From: Lumbricus rubellus
Lineage: Eukaryota; Annelida; Clitellata; Crassiclitellata; Lumbricidae
Reading direction: 5' to 3'
Length of the DNA: 64,000 nucleotides
Assembly (NCBI GenBank): GCA_945859605.1
Contig: OX243812.1
Location: 45,974,846-46,038,845, forward strand
The notes under the pieces are model-generated. The model made no database searches. It worked only from the letters and a program-made list of their open reading frames with translations, and was not told the origin of the DNA. The translations under genes were made by a program, and so were the position numbers. Below, one piece after another: positions 10,333 through 52,696 of the stretch. The number at the start of each line of letters is the position of its first letter. Position 1 is the first letter of the stretch.

Positions 10333-11757
10333 TCACCTGGTGCCGTCAGCTACTGGAGCTCTGGCGAAAGCCCTGGTGCATCTTCTCCAGTTGATCCTCT
10401 CCCTAGTCGCCTCTCTTAGTTCCTCCAGTCTCATGCCAGACTTTTCCTGTACTTCATCCAACCATTTCTTTCTTGGTCTTCCGCATCTTCTCCGTCCCTC
10501 ACCGCATGCCGTCATCAGCTCCTTTTCCAAACCGTTAGATCTCATCACATAGCCGAAGTAGCTCAATTTCCTCCAAGTTGCTGTTTGCTGCAGTGTCTCC
10601 TCCCTCTCTATTCCGAGCTCCTCGCGCACCGATTCGTTAGTTCTCTTCTCCGTCCATGAAATCCTTAGCATCTTTCTCCAAATCCACATCTCCCACGCGT
10701 TGATTTTCTTTTCCATATCCCGTGTCTTTGTCCATGTCTCGCATCCATATAGGACGACTGGGAAGATCAGTGCTCTTACCAGTCTTTTCTTTGTTTCCCT
10801 GCTCACGTATTTGTCCTTCCAAATCTTTTCCAGACCGTTCATTGCCGTTTTCCCCATTGTTACCCTCCTCCTTATTTCCATATCACTTCTTCCCTCCTTC
10901 TCTATCATAGATCCCAGGAATGTGAAGCTCGATACTACCTCTATCGTTTCTCCATCCACCTCGAAGTTTTTCCATGTTGCAGTTGTCATAACCTTTGTTT
11001 TCTTTACATTGAAGTATAGTCCCGCCTTTTCGCTTTCCTTCCTGACTCTTCTTATTAACTCGACTAGGTCGTCCCTCTTACCCGCCAATAATGTCGTATC
11101 ATCGGCGTACCTCAGATTATTCAGTATTTTCCCCGCTATCCTTACCCCTTCTGTTGCCTCCTCCAATCCAGCCCTCCTCATAATTCTCTCGGCATACAGA
11201 TTGAACAGGAAAGGGGACAAAATGCACCCCTGCCTCACTCCTTTCCTTATTTTAAATTTCCCTGTGTCACCATATTCAGTTCTTATTACCGCTTCTTGAT
11301 CCACATAGAGGCCCTTTAGTAGTTTAACCAAATGCTTCGGAATTCCCATCTCAATTAGCGTCCGCCACAATAGTGTATGGTCTATGCAATCAAACGCCTT
11401 GCTGTAGTCTATAAAACACATATGCACCTGTTGCCCGTATTCCCTCTGTCTCTCCATAATCCACCTTATATTGGCGATGTGATCGCGCGTTCCTCGCGCC
11501 TTCCTAAATCCCGCTTGATTGGTTGGTAATTCCCTTTCGATTGTCTTCTCCATTCTTTTGTGGATTATTTTGAGAAGTATTTTGCTCGTGTGCGATATCA
11601 TCGCTATCGTTCGATAATTTCCACACTCTCTCGCGTCTCCTTTCTTGAATATTGGTATGAACACGGACCTTTTCCAGTCCTCCGGCCACTGCCCAGTTCT
11701 CCAGATTTGATTGCATAGTTTTGTAATAGTTCTCACCACTATTACAAAACTATGCAA
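10333..11757 (-). CDS. Reverse transcriptase fragment of an RTE-like LINE
   Basis: The protein has the fingers/palm order of a LINE reverse transcriptase. It starts with WRTGQWPEDWKRS and IPIFKKGD, then has NYRTIAM, NQAGFRKARGTRDHI, the palm FIDYSKAFD, GVRQGCILSPFLFN and the catalytic YADDT (about 11097-11112). A C-terminal WRKLSYFGYVMR plus GRRRCGRPRKKWLDE region follows, which is common in the RTE group. The first dozen residues come from the inverted 5' arm and are not native. The endonuclease domain is missing, so the copy cannot move on its own. Clade placement is by motif memory, not by a tree. Confidence 0.88.
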   Translation of the reverse strand: MHSFVIVVRTITKLCNQIWRTGQWPEDWKRSVFIPIFKKGDARECGNYRTIAMISHTSKILLKIIHKRMEKTIERELPTNQAGFRKARGTRDHIANIRWIMERQREYGQQVHMCFIDYSKAFDCIDHTLLWRTLIEMGIPKHLVKLLKGLYVDQEAVIRTEYGDTGKFKIRKGVRQGCILSPFLFNLYAERIMRRAGLEEATEGVRIAGKILNNLRYADDTTLLAGKRDDLVELIRRVRKESEKAGLYFNVKKTKVMTTATWKNFEVDGETIEVVSSFTFLGSMIEKEGRSDMEIRRRVTMGKTAMNGLEKIWKDKYVSRETKKRLVRALIFPVVLYGCETWTKTRDMEKKINAWEMWIWRKMLRISWTEKRTNESVREELGIEREETLQQTATWRKLSYFGYVMRSNGLEKELMTACGEGRRRCGRPRKKWLDEVQEKSGMRLEELREATRERINWRRCTRAFARAPVADGTR

Positions 11758-11775
11758 TCAAATCTGGAGAACTGG
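11693..11775. repeat. Perfect 38-bp inverted repeat, 7-base loop
   Basis: Arm 11693-11730 is the exact reverse complement of 11738-11775. The left arm is native retrotransposon sequence and the right arm is its inverted copy, placed directly before the target-site duplication. Confidence 0.97.
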
Positions 11776-11792
11776 AGTAGGATATAATGCCT

Positions 11793-13911
11793 ACTATAAT
11801 TATTATGTACCATACAGAATTACAGATCCTACTCAACGTTCTCAACACGTAGCCTATGCTTATCCGTGTGCAAACAGTGGTATCTTTGATTGTCGTGTTT
11901 ATCATAGTATATCTTATGATGATTCAACCTCCGCTAAAGATAATTATATACTGCGTGTTGGTCAATCATGATGTTGACCGTTAACATGCGAATGAAATTA
12001 TGACGGACAGGAGAAGTCTCATTTTCACACCATTAGTCTCTGTAGAAGTTACCATGCATGCGCGTGTATTAGTAATCCATTCTCACCTTCGTCTGCATAG
12101 AAATTCTGTTGTAAATTTTACATCATGTAGACGCTGATCGCATTCAGCTCCAGATGCAGCAAATGTCATCACAAACTTAAAATGTCAGTATTATTACGAG
12201 TAGATATATTGAGGAATTAATATAGCGCCCATTAAAACGCTCAGACATCAATCAATGCCATGCATTAGGCATTTGCAATAAGTGCGTGAAGAACCTTGTT
12301 TGAATTAAGAATTGAGGACAGAGTTGAAACTGTGAACGCCCGAAATCTCCCGGTTCCAGATAATCACTATTTTCCAGTATAATATATTATTGCTGTTTAA
12401 TTGCCCATGCTATATATAGGAAGGCCGTGATATATCTTTCTGCCATCAGCATCACCCACATATTTTTATCAACAGCATCGTGATGTGCCGCGCTACAGCT
12501 CCCTCCCTCGGGACGGGAAACCAGAGCATACATCAATGCGAAACGTCCCATGGCTAAGAATGTGGGCTGGAACATCGACGTATACAATGTATATACGTGA
12601 TAGAAATGACAAATGAAATATTATAGCGAACAGCAAACGCTTCGATGCTTTCAAACCTTACCATGCAGTGGCCATGCAGTGGGGCAGGTGACTAATTGTT
12701 TGCCTTGAAAAGGGTTGATGGTTATTATGTCTATTCAATCCTGCATGCTATATTGAGATCGGTAAATGAGTGGTGGCGGACGTAGTGAGAGTAAAGCTGC
12801 AGTAAAGGTGATCTGTCAATGGCCATAGATATATTGATCAGGCCTCGTTTTGTACCTCAATCGAACGACCATCATGCAGAACGGGATTGTGCTTTTCATG
12901 AGTTTCTATTATAAGATATGGTATAATTTTATATATTTAGGCCTACATTTACAGGCTATATGAACTCTGCATGGATTCCTTAATACTGGGCTTTGTATAC
13001 TTTCGCACCTCCAAAATATTTGTCGTCGTGTGTATTTTTCCATGCATGTGTTTTCATGATTGTCATATCTTAACCAGCAATAGATCTATTTTAAGCCTAA
13101 GGTATACTTTATAACACGGACTTCAGGCGCTTGAGAATTATATGGATATACGAAACGGAAGTTTCCAGAACTGTTGTTAAGCAACATATAATCCACGCCT
13201 CTCGACCAGCAGCACATGCATGTCCTCTTTAGTCCCTTCTTCTCCTCGTCGAAAATGTCAAAATCTGTAGCACAGTTTTGCCAATGTCAAGTGTTTAAAT
13301 GGTGCAAAGAAGCAAACGAATGTTTTCTGATTATCTGTCTATATATCAGGACTTGGTTTGCCAGTGCTGTCGAAGAAACCTATACTCAGAATTTTAATTG
13401 ATCAATGATATTGAGGCGAATTGTCTAAGAGAATCGTATCCTCTCCATATATATTCCGTACAACAGACGTATGTCACGATGCCTTCAATTCGACAATAAT
13501 TTGTCAAGCAGAAGGATTTGCTGCGTCGATCTTCTCAATATTCCGCTTTGTGTACTACATGCATAGGGTATGTATATATATAGGCCTTCAAATAGAGTTA
13601 CATAGCTGCTATATAATTATAGTCTCTGCATGCAAACATCTAGAATTGAGCTCAACTAACTAATTATTATAACGCCATTTGAGGACTTCATAAAGGCTCT
13701 GCTATAGAAAGATAGACGTCCATTAATTTGTCTTCAGGTTGGATTAGATACATGCATCATCAGACTCAGTGAACAGCTATAGGCCTATAGCTTTGCCGAA
13801 TAGTTTCATTCACCAACGAAAACAGAAATGTCTCCGTTATAAATGACAGATATTTTCACCTCATCAGGTCATCAGGCGAAACCTGGCGAATTAATGTGCC
13901 ATCAGTTCCAT
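11793..13911. other. Intergenic stretch, nothing recognised
   Basis: The stretch is AT-rich non-coding DNA with short, unsupported open frames. No tRNA, splice-linked exon or transposon end was found. Confidence 0.5.
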
Positions 13912-14100
13912 CCGTCTGTCTGCTTGTCTGTCTGTCTTTCTGCTTGTCTGTCTGTCCGTCTTTCTGCTTGTCTGTCTGTCCGTCCGTCTTTCTGTTTGTC
14001 TGTCTGTCCGTGTTTCTGCTTGTCTGTCTGTCCGTGTTTCTGCTTGTCTGTCTGTCCGTCTTTCTGTTTGTCTGTCTGTCTGCCCATCCTTCTGTCTGCG
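13912..14100. repeat. tctg/ccgt microsatellite
   Basis: Repeats of ctgtctgtccgtctttctg give Cys/Leu/Ser-rich frames on one strand and Lys/Gln/Thr-rich frames on the other. I regard these as artefacts. Confidence 0.9.
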
Positions 14101-16021
14101 GTTAATCTGTCGGGCTATACTTGACCGTATCTATGGCTGTTTTTCTGTTGGGCTTTTAATCTGTCTGTATAATCTGTCTGTTTTGTCATTCACTGCACGT
14201 ATTTACGTAGATGGGGATTCGCAGTCAAAGTAAACAGCTTCTACGAGTTTGTCATCCGATATAAATGGGAACGCCTTGAGCAGACTATCAATCATCCTGT
14301 GTATGTGTACGTATGTATGTGTATGCATGTGTGTGCACATGTAGTCTATGTCTATCTCTCTATCTCTCTATTTAGTCGTCTCTTGGTGCTTTTGCTAATC
14401 GACCAAAGATCTACATACCTATCTGTCTATTATACATAACTAATACACCTAGGCTACATGCATGAATGATGGACAAAAATGGATGGATGAATGGACGAAT
14501 GGATGATTTTTATCCCTGACGTCACAATTATTAACTGCCCAGCCAGTCAAGGCATACACAGTCTCCGATCCTCTGTTCTTCCTATAATCACATATTAATG
14601 TTACAGAAATTCGAAGAAAGACTCTGACTTGCATACAATTATTATACACCATTTAGCAAGTAACAATAAAACTCGACTCTTCGCCACGTGCACCTAATCA
14701 TCACATGGACGCTCTGTTTAACCAAAAACGGCCTTGCATGTGATGAATCACGATGAAAATTCGAATCAATAATTGACTCTGTTGAGTTTATAGGCTACGA
14801 TGGATTTTCATATCATCGCACCCTCAATATTGTAGGCCTACTTGTTGATGCCATAGCCGCACATAGCCTATATCTGACTTCCAGATAAATTGAGAAAAAA
14901 GAAACTAGAACTGCAAGCAGAATTCATCAGCTTCATTCCAATCTTGCGTAGTCGATTTTTTGCGAGTCTCCTTCGATCTAAACGAATTTCACCTCTGTTG
15001 TGTTAAATTTGATTAAATGGAATTTGATCTGATTTCACTAATTTGATCTGATTCAAATCGATCTAATTTTGGGACAGCAAAACCCATGTCAAGATAACAT
15101 TAGACAATTGAAAAACAAGTCCTGAGTTTTTTTTTTGTCAAATTTATAGGTCTTGACTATTTCCTTCTTGTCATGCATGTTTCAACCCATATCTAGCCGT
15201 ATGTAATATCTCGTGACTGTCGTATATCACCTGCATCCTGTATACACGTCTTTTATCATCTATTTTCTCATCATATTATCATAGCTTGTCGATTCCAATT
15301 CAAGAATAGGACTAATACATTATACAAGAATTATAGTAGAACACACTCTATAATTATTATGGTTTGCCTCTAATCATGTCTTATGCATTTCTGAGGACAT
15401 TTGCTTAATCGGTTGACCATGTCTTTTGCGAAAAAAGCTTTTAATGGTTTTGCCTTTAGTTCGCCATTCGTATGTAGGCCTAGATAATAAGTTCAAGCAT
15501 ATTAGATACCCGTATGTATGTACATTGTATGTACGTTAGTCATTAGATGCCATCGTATATATGAGCGTGTCGTGTGTCTGCAGTCAACGGATTATTCTGT
15601 GCTGCAATGTGCATTGCTATCGATCGCATGCATGCTCAATGCATGCAGTCAGTAAATGATTTCGTCGACAGCCTTCATTAGGGTCTGCGCGCTCTGTCGC
15701 GTGCACCTCATCCGCCCCCAACCCCCACCCCACCCCCGTGTCTTTCCATCGGTCGCAACCTCTTGCAGTCGGTTGGTCGGTCGGTCGGTTGGTCGGTTGC
15801 TGGTGTGTATTTATAGTCGGTATACACTGAACTGTAATACTCCGTGTATACGACAGAGTAGGTGAGAGATCATTCTCCGATGATCCTCGCTTCAGAAATG
15901 AACGACGGATTGAGAGATGACCGACTGTTTATTATCAATCGACCCACCGGGTGATCGTCGTTTGTGTCCACGCTGCTGTGCTTCTTCCGTATAGATCTAT
16001 AGCGCAATGCAGGAAATGCAA
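14101..16021. other. Intergenic stretch, nothing recognised
   Basis: No coding or mobile signal is evident. Short simple repeats occur at 14340-14370 (tctctatctc) and at 15775-15800 (ggtcggtcggtt). Confidence 0.45.
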
Positions 16022-16266
16022 TCCGGTAGACAACTAGACATGTTTGACAACTAGACATGTATGACAACTAGACATGTTTGACAACTAGACATGTATGACA
16101 ACTAGACATGTTTGACAACTAGACATGTTTGACAACTAGACATGTTTGACAACTAGACATGTATGACAACTAGACATGTTTGACAACTAGACATGTATGA
16201 CAACTAGACATGTTTGACAACTAGACATGCATGACAACTAGACATGTATGACAACTAGACATGTAT
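16022..16266. repeat. 17-base tandem repeat (tgacaactagacatgtt), about 14 copies
   Basis: The units are identical except that tttg and tatg alternate at one position, with one catg variant. There are no unique spacers between units, so this is a satellite and not a CRISPR-like array. Confidence 0.95.
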
Positions 16267-16767
16267 AGGAGCGGAGAACTGCAGCGTGCGATGCTTCTTC
16301 TCGATCTATGGTCATAGTGTGATAATAGTAATAGTATCATAGTGATGTGTAAGATGATCATCCAAGTGATTCGATGACATCGGTGATGCTGCTATTCTGA
16401 GTGAATAGAGACATTGTGTGAATAATTCTGCATATCGCTGTAACTTATAATTTGAGCATTTCGGTTTTGACGTTCATCGTGATAAAACGAAGATTTTGCA
16501 AACGTTGCTACAATGTGTTTACTCTAGAAATTAGGATTGAAAGTTTTTATCGTTTAGTCAGAAAGAAAATAATCGTAGAAGAAGAGACGCTTTTCTTTCG
16601 CGCCAAACAGCAATTCGACGCTTGACAGATAAGATTACCAGGTGGGTCTTTCCTCTTCATCTATAGGAGCAAGTAACAATAGACACAAGTGTCTTTAAAC
16701 AGCAAAGGCCTGATATACTGATGCCAAACTTAGTCATTGTTTACTCGTCTTGTTTAGATAGATCTCA

Positions 16768-17270
16768 TACATCATCATCATCGCTATCCCTGGGTTAACA
16801 ACCCGTAGGTGTCCGACGCCACTCTCTGTCTGAGTCTGTCTCGCATCATGCTTCCCAGCTTCAACCGGTTCGGTCAGCAGGTCCGCTCCATACCATTAAC
16901 ATCTTAGAGCCACTTGACCACCTTGTCCGTATGAAGAGAATATTGGGAGAGAGGTACGAAGGACAACCTGGGTCAATGCCCGTATGTGGCCCACGTATGC
17001 TCTCTCCTTCGACTCTCTCCACCGGTCTGTCCTGACTGGCCTGTGCATGGGTGCTCCACATCATGACACCTTGAAGCATCTGGGTCGCTATGCCACTTGT
17101 GTCGTGGTTTTTGCGGATTTCTATGGTCTTGGTCTTTTTCTGCCAGTGTATCTCCACCCATCTGGCAAACCTTCCTCCTTTGTCCGGGCTTAGGACCGGC
17201 ACAGAGACGTTGTTGGTTCCCTGTGGCGGAGGATGGATGCAGTTTAACGTCATGCCCAGGACCAGATAGA
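16768..17270 (-). mobile_element. Dispersed retroelement tail, copy 2 (longer)
   Basis: On the minus strand this matches copy 1 at 7999-8340 across about 340 bases and ends in a (gat)n tail at 16768-16785. It extends some 130 bases further at its 5' side. Short open frames on both strands lack recognisable domains. Confidence 0.65.
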
Positions 17271-17756
17271 TCTACCAGTCCATAATATACATCACTCTAC
17301 CAAACTTATGCATATCATCTCAGCATGATGAGATGCACTTCAATGGCTCCCTGGCGAGGACTAAATCATATTCAAAATCATCCTTCTCGGCTGCAGGCTT
17401 CGTTGGTTCACCGGCTTCACCTTGACCCTTCATTATGCGTGCGAGGGCTGTTTGTGCTAGTTTCAGATCAGAAAATCTCCATGGGTGACTGAACGAAGCG
17501 ACCTGGTGACCTGTGAGCATAGGGGTCTGTCACCCATGGTGATTCATTTCTGATTTTTTGCTCCCATACGTCAACTCGAATACATCGTGCACTCGTGATG
17601 ACGTACGTTGGACCATAATTATATACTTCTGCAGAACAATCTTTCATGCAGCAGTCCAGTTAAACTCTGCTCAAGCTACAATGTAATTCCCTAGCTGTAA
17701 AGTTCAAACCCCTTAGAAACATTGAGCTTTATAAATGTCCGCATAGGCTCTGTATA

Positions 17757-18240
17757 CAGAGCGGGCAAAATAAAAATAACCCCAAAGGTATTTTCCCAAT
17801 ATCTCGGCCAGGGGTAAGAATGTTCAAATCAAATTTTACAAGCTTAAAGGCAATTCATATCTACGTACAGCACGTAAATTTAGCCTAAATAGTTTGAAAC
17901 AGAATAAAAGTTATTTCACATTTAGTGAGTCCACCCAATGCGTTTCGACGTTCCATAAACATAACGCAACAAAAAGTAAAAATATGAACATGAGATATTA
18001 AGTCACGTCTCAAATAATTGTTATCAAATTTGTATAGTGCTTCACAATTTGTGTTCAATGTGTCTACCACCAGTGTCCACACTTGTTCTGAGTCTCTTTG
18101 TTAAGTTCTTGATGGCCTTGTTGATGTGTTCCAGAGATAAATCTTCTCATAGATCTATCAACTCCGATGCGACCATCAATTCTCTTGTCGCTCTTGGATC
18201 TGGCCGCAGTGTTTTAGGTCCAGACTGCTGAGCATTGCTG
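17757..18240 (-). pseudogene. Mariner-type transposase relic (C-terminal part)
   Basis: On the minus strand near 18130-18040 the reading frame ends in LTKRLRTSVDTGGRHIEHKL followed by a stop. This is the characteristic C-terminus of mariner-group transposases (a basic Arg-rich helix, then GG-HIEH). Upstream the frame is broken. The sequence agagcgggcaaaataaaaat at 17758-17777 looks like a mariner terminal repeat, but no matching partner end was found, so the copy is incomplete. Confidence 0.6.
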
Positions 18241-18780
18241 TCCACATTTGATAATTAATTCATCGGGTTCAAATTCGAAGATTTGGGGATCATTCAATTG
18301 GCTCTTCTCAATGAAGCTTACATTAAACATAATTATGTCCTTCATCAATGGCATATTTCGTAGCTCTAAATTTGGTTCTTAATTTCTGTGCCCTCACTGG
18401 TTATCAGAGTAAGCAGTGATTATATATAGCTTTAGCTTCAAGACTCATTGGCTCTTTAAGTGTCTGAATACACATTTTGTCTGTCATTGGCACTTTCGGC
18501 ACTTTATTTTTTTATAAAAAAATTCAAATTTTATTATTCTAATAACAAAATTAGTAATCTTAAAAGTTCTTTTCCTTCCAACTCGATAGTCGTCTTGTTA
18601 AATGATGTCACGGTGAAGTGCAGCTATTCTGGTAGATGTTTCTTTTGTGAAAACAAAATTTAATGATGATTACATGTATCTGGCAATATCAAGTTTTTTC
18701 ATAACAGTCATTTTGAGATGTGACTTTATAAAATCAGTTTGTTACATTTTGTTGCAATGATGCAACATAGATACACATAT
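18241..18780. other. Intergenic stretch, nothing recognised
   Basis: The stretch is AT-rich with no supported feature. Confidence 0.4.
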
Positions 18781-18782
18781 AT

Positions 18783-19110
18783 ACATACATACAATGTATG
18801 TTATGTACATACATACATACATACATACATACATACATACATACATACATACATACATACATACATACATACATACATACATACATACATACATACATAC
18901 ATACATACATACATACATACATACATACATACATACATGCATGCATACATACATACATACATACATACATACATACATACATACATACATACATACATAC
19001 ATACATACATACATACATACATACAATACATGCATGCATGCATGTATGTATGTATGCATGCATGCATAGTTTTCATACATGCATGCATGTTTGTATGCAT
19101 GCGTGTATGC
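18783..19110. repeat. (TACA)n microsatellite
   Basis: The array is nearly pure tetranucleotide, grading into catgcatg variants after 19030. It is open in all frames on both strands, giving IHTY/MYVC peptides that are artefacts. Confidence 0.98.
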
Positions 19111-21299
19111 TTACATATCCAAAGTGGGCAACTCAGAACCACAATTACATTCCTGTCCACGGGTGACCAGTTTTTTATTGCTCCGTCCCTGTAGCTTATT
19201 GGTCAGCTGGCCTCTTAACATACATTTCTCCGGCTTCCAATATTGTTTCTCTTAAGGAACTGACTTGTCACTTAATTGGCTCTTCTATTCTTTTCTACGA
19301 AAGCCATTTTACTTAAATCTTGTTTGTCCAACTCTGACTTTTTTGTAATAAACTTGGCCTACTTGTCATTGTATCAGAATATTTGGTGTGGCAGTTTTAT
19401 AGAAATGAGCAGAAATTTCTAGAGTAAATAAACGAGTCGTCGAAGTCTATTCAAAGCCAATTCACATATGTAGGCAAAATAAGCACAATGGATGATTTGT
19501 AAATAATATTGCTCCTGTAATTCCACTTGAGCTACGCTCGTTTGAACCCGTGTTATCTTCTGTTGCTTAGAGTTGCGTTGTGTTGTGTTGCCTAATCTAA
19601 TGATGTGTTGTGCAATGTGCATGTTGTTATGAAATTCACGTGGAGACTATTCATTTTTTACCTCAACAGATTTTACTGCTTTCTCTGTTTTAAATGCAAA
19701 ATTTCAACTCTGAGTAGAAAGCAGCTTAATGTTATGCATACCTACTTGTAGGCCTATGCACAGCAGCACATATGCAGACATACATGAATATCGTGGGTGA
19801 CATGTCATACGTGCTAATGAAAAAGAGAGAGTGGTTATTTGTGGAAAAAGTTTTTTAAATGTCCCCCAAATGTTTTAGACGATCAAATTAGATGCCACAA
19901 ACAGGCCGCAGATTTTTTGCCATCGGCGTCAGCGTATACATTTTTCTAGGATAATATTTTATGAACGCCCAATTCTGTAAGCCGACCGAGTTGGGCGAAA
20001 TGCTCTTTATTAGTCGACCAGATTGCTACGTGTATGAAGTTCTAGACGTGAGGAACAGCTTCGACCAATTAGTGTTGGATTAAATTACATACATCGACGT
20101 AAATGCAATCATCCGTATTTATGGTCATATCACGACTATTAATTATAATCCTACGTATACGTACATGTTGCAGCTGACGTCAGGACAATTAGCCAATACA
20201 GGGCATTGCAATAAAATAGGCTTTGATGCGATGCGTTGTAGTTTGATGTAAGCTTATTGTACGAAGACGCTTTTAGGCCTAGGCTATAGCCAGGCTTTTC
20301 CATAGGCCTAGTTCAACGCTGAAATCCAACAACGCTAACAGTAGGCTATTGAAATGCTTCCAAATGGCGATATGTAAAAATGTCTATTCCAAGTGCATGA
20401 TATTCACAACAACATGATTATTTATGCATGAGTCCGATGGAATTGCTATTAATCGCCAAAATTGAAAATTTCAGGCTAGTGGAGTTTTCGTTAACGATAA
20501 CTATGACTGATACATCGAGCAATATCGATGAAGAATAAAGTAAGAAACTGCATGGCCTTGTAAGTACAACTCCAGCTATATTACGCTGGAGACATTGCAT
20601 TGCAGGCTTGCTACCCGGCAGCGCGTTGAGTTTATGATCGCTGTTCTGGTTCGGCAATGTCAGTTTGGTGCTGCCGCAGACTACCTTTGAGAGCTCTCCT
20701 GCTATACGAGTATCCAAGGTCACCGCCCCTCCGTTCTGCACAAAAGGGATGCTCTTAGTTCCATTCGCACGATATGCAACTTTGCAGAATCAAGTCATTT
20801 TCGTGGTGGTCTGGAATGGGCTTCCACATTAGCTACGTGATACGTCTACATCATGGGGCTCTTAGGCATCTTTTTTATTCAACCCAAAATTGCCGGATTA
20901 TTTCCGTGCTGGAATAAGGAGCTCGTCTAATAAGTATCCCAGGAAGAGAGCTATAAAAATTCTAATGAGTTTTAAAACAACTAATGTTGGAACTCGGCAT
21001 ACTAATAATTACAAATACCTAAAAACATAAAAACCGATATGAAAGCCTTATATACGAGTTTGACAATGAGTGTTACTGTTATGCATTACATAGATATCCT
21101 GAAAACTTCAATGTTCTGCATAAACTGTAAAAAGCATGCTGTTTTCATACATGGCTTACGTTACAGGGTCAAAATTCGTAATTTTCGTATCTAGCATGTC
21201 TAGTCTAATGCAGCAATGAGAAAATAATGGAAGCCGTATTTGCAGACTTTTTGCCAGAGAGGACGATTCATAATTTTTTTATTTTTCTCGAACGGTAGG
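19111..21299. other. Upstream region of the dopamine receptor gene
   Basis: No coding exon is supported here. A polypyrimidine run followed by cgaacggtag ends two bases before the ATG at 21300. This looks like a 3' splice site, so a non-coding 5' exon may lie somewhere upstream. No promoter could be assigned. Confidence 0.35.
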
Positions 21300-52654
<31,355 letters not shown>

Positions 52655-52660
52655 AAGAGA

Positions 52661-52696
<36 letters not shown>

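Larger units (their letters stand above)
10326..11781 (-). mobile_element. 5'-truncated non-LTR retrotransposon (RTE-like) with foldback 5' end
   Basis: The insertion is bounded by an 11-base target duplication, atataatgcct, at 10315-10325 and 11782-11792. It contains most of a reverse transcriptase and C-terminal domain but no endonuclease, so it is truncated at the 5' side. The extreme 5' end is a perfect 38-bp inverted repeat (11693-11730 and 11738-11775) with a 7-base loop. The coding frame is nearly intact, which suggests a recent insertion. Confidence 0.9.

Noticed and set aside
16022..16266. Possible CRISPR-like array
   Set aside because: Units are contiguous with no unique spacers and the genome is eukaryotic; it is a satellite.
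18734..19194. Several overlapping long open frames over the TACA tract
   Set aside because: They are open in all frames and on both strands because a pure tetranucleotide repeat has no stop codons; not genes.
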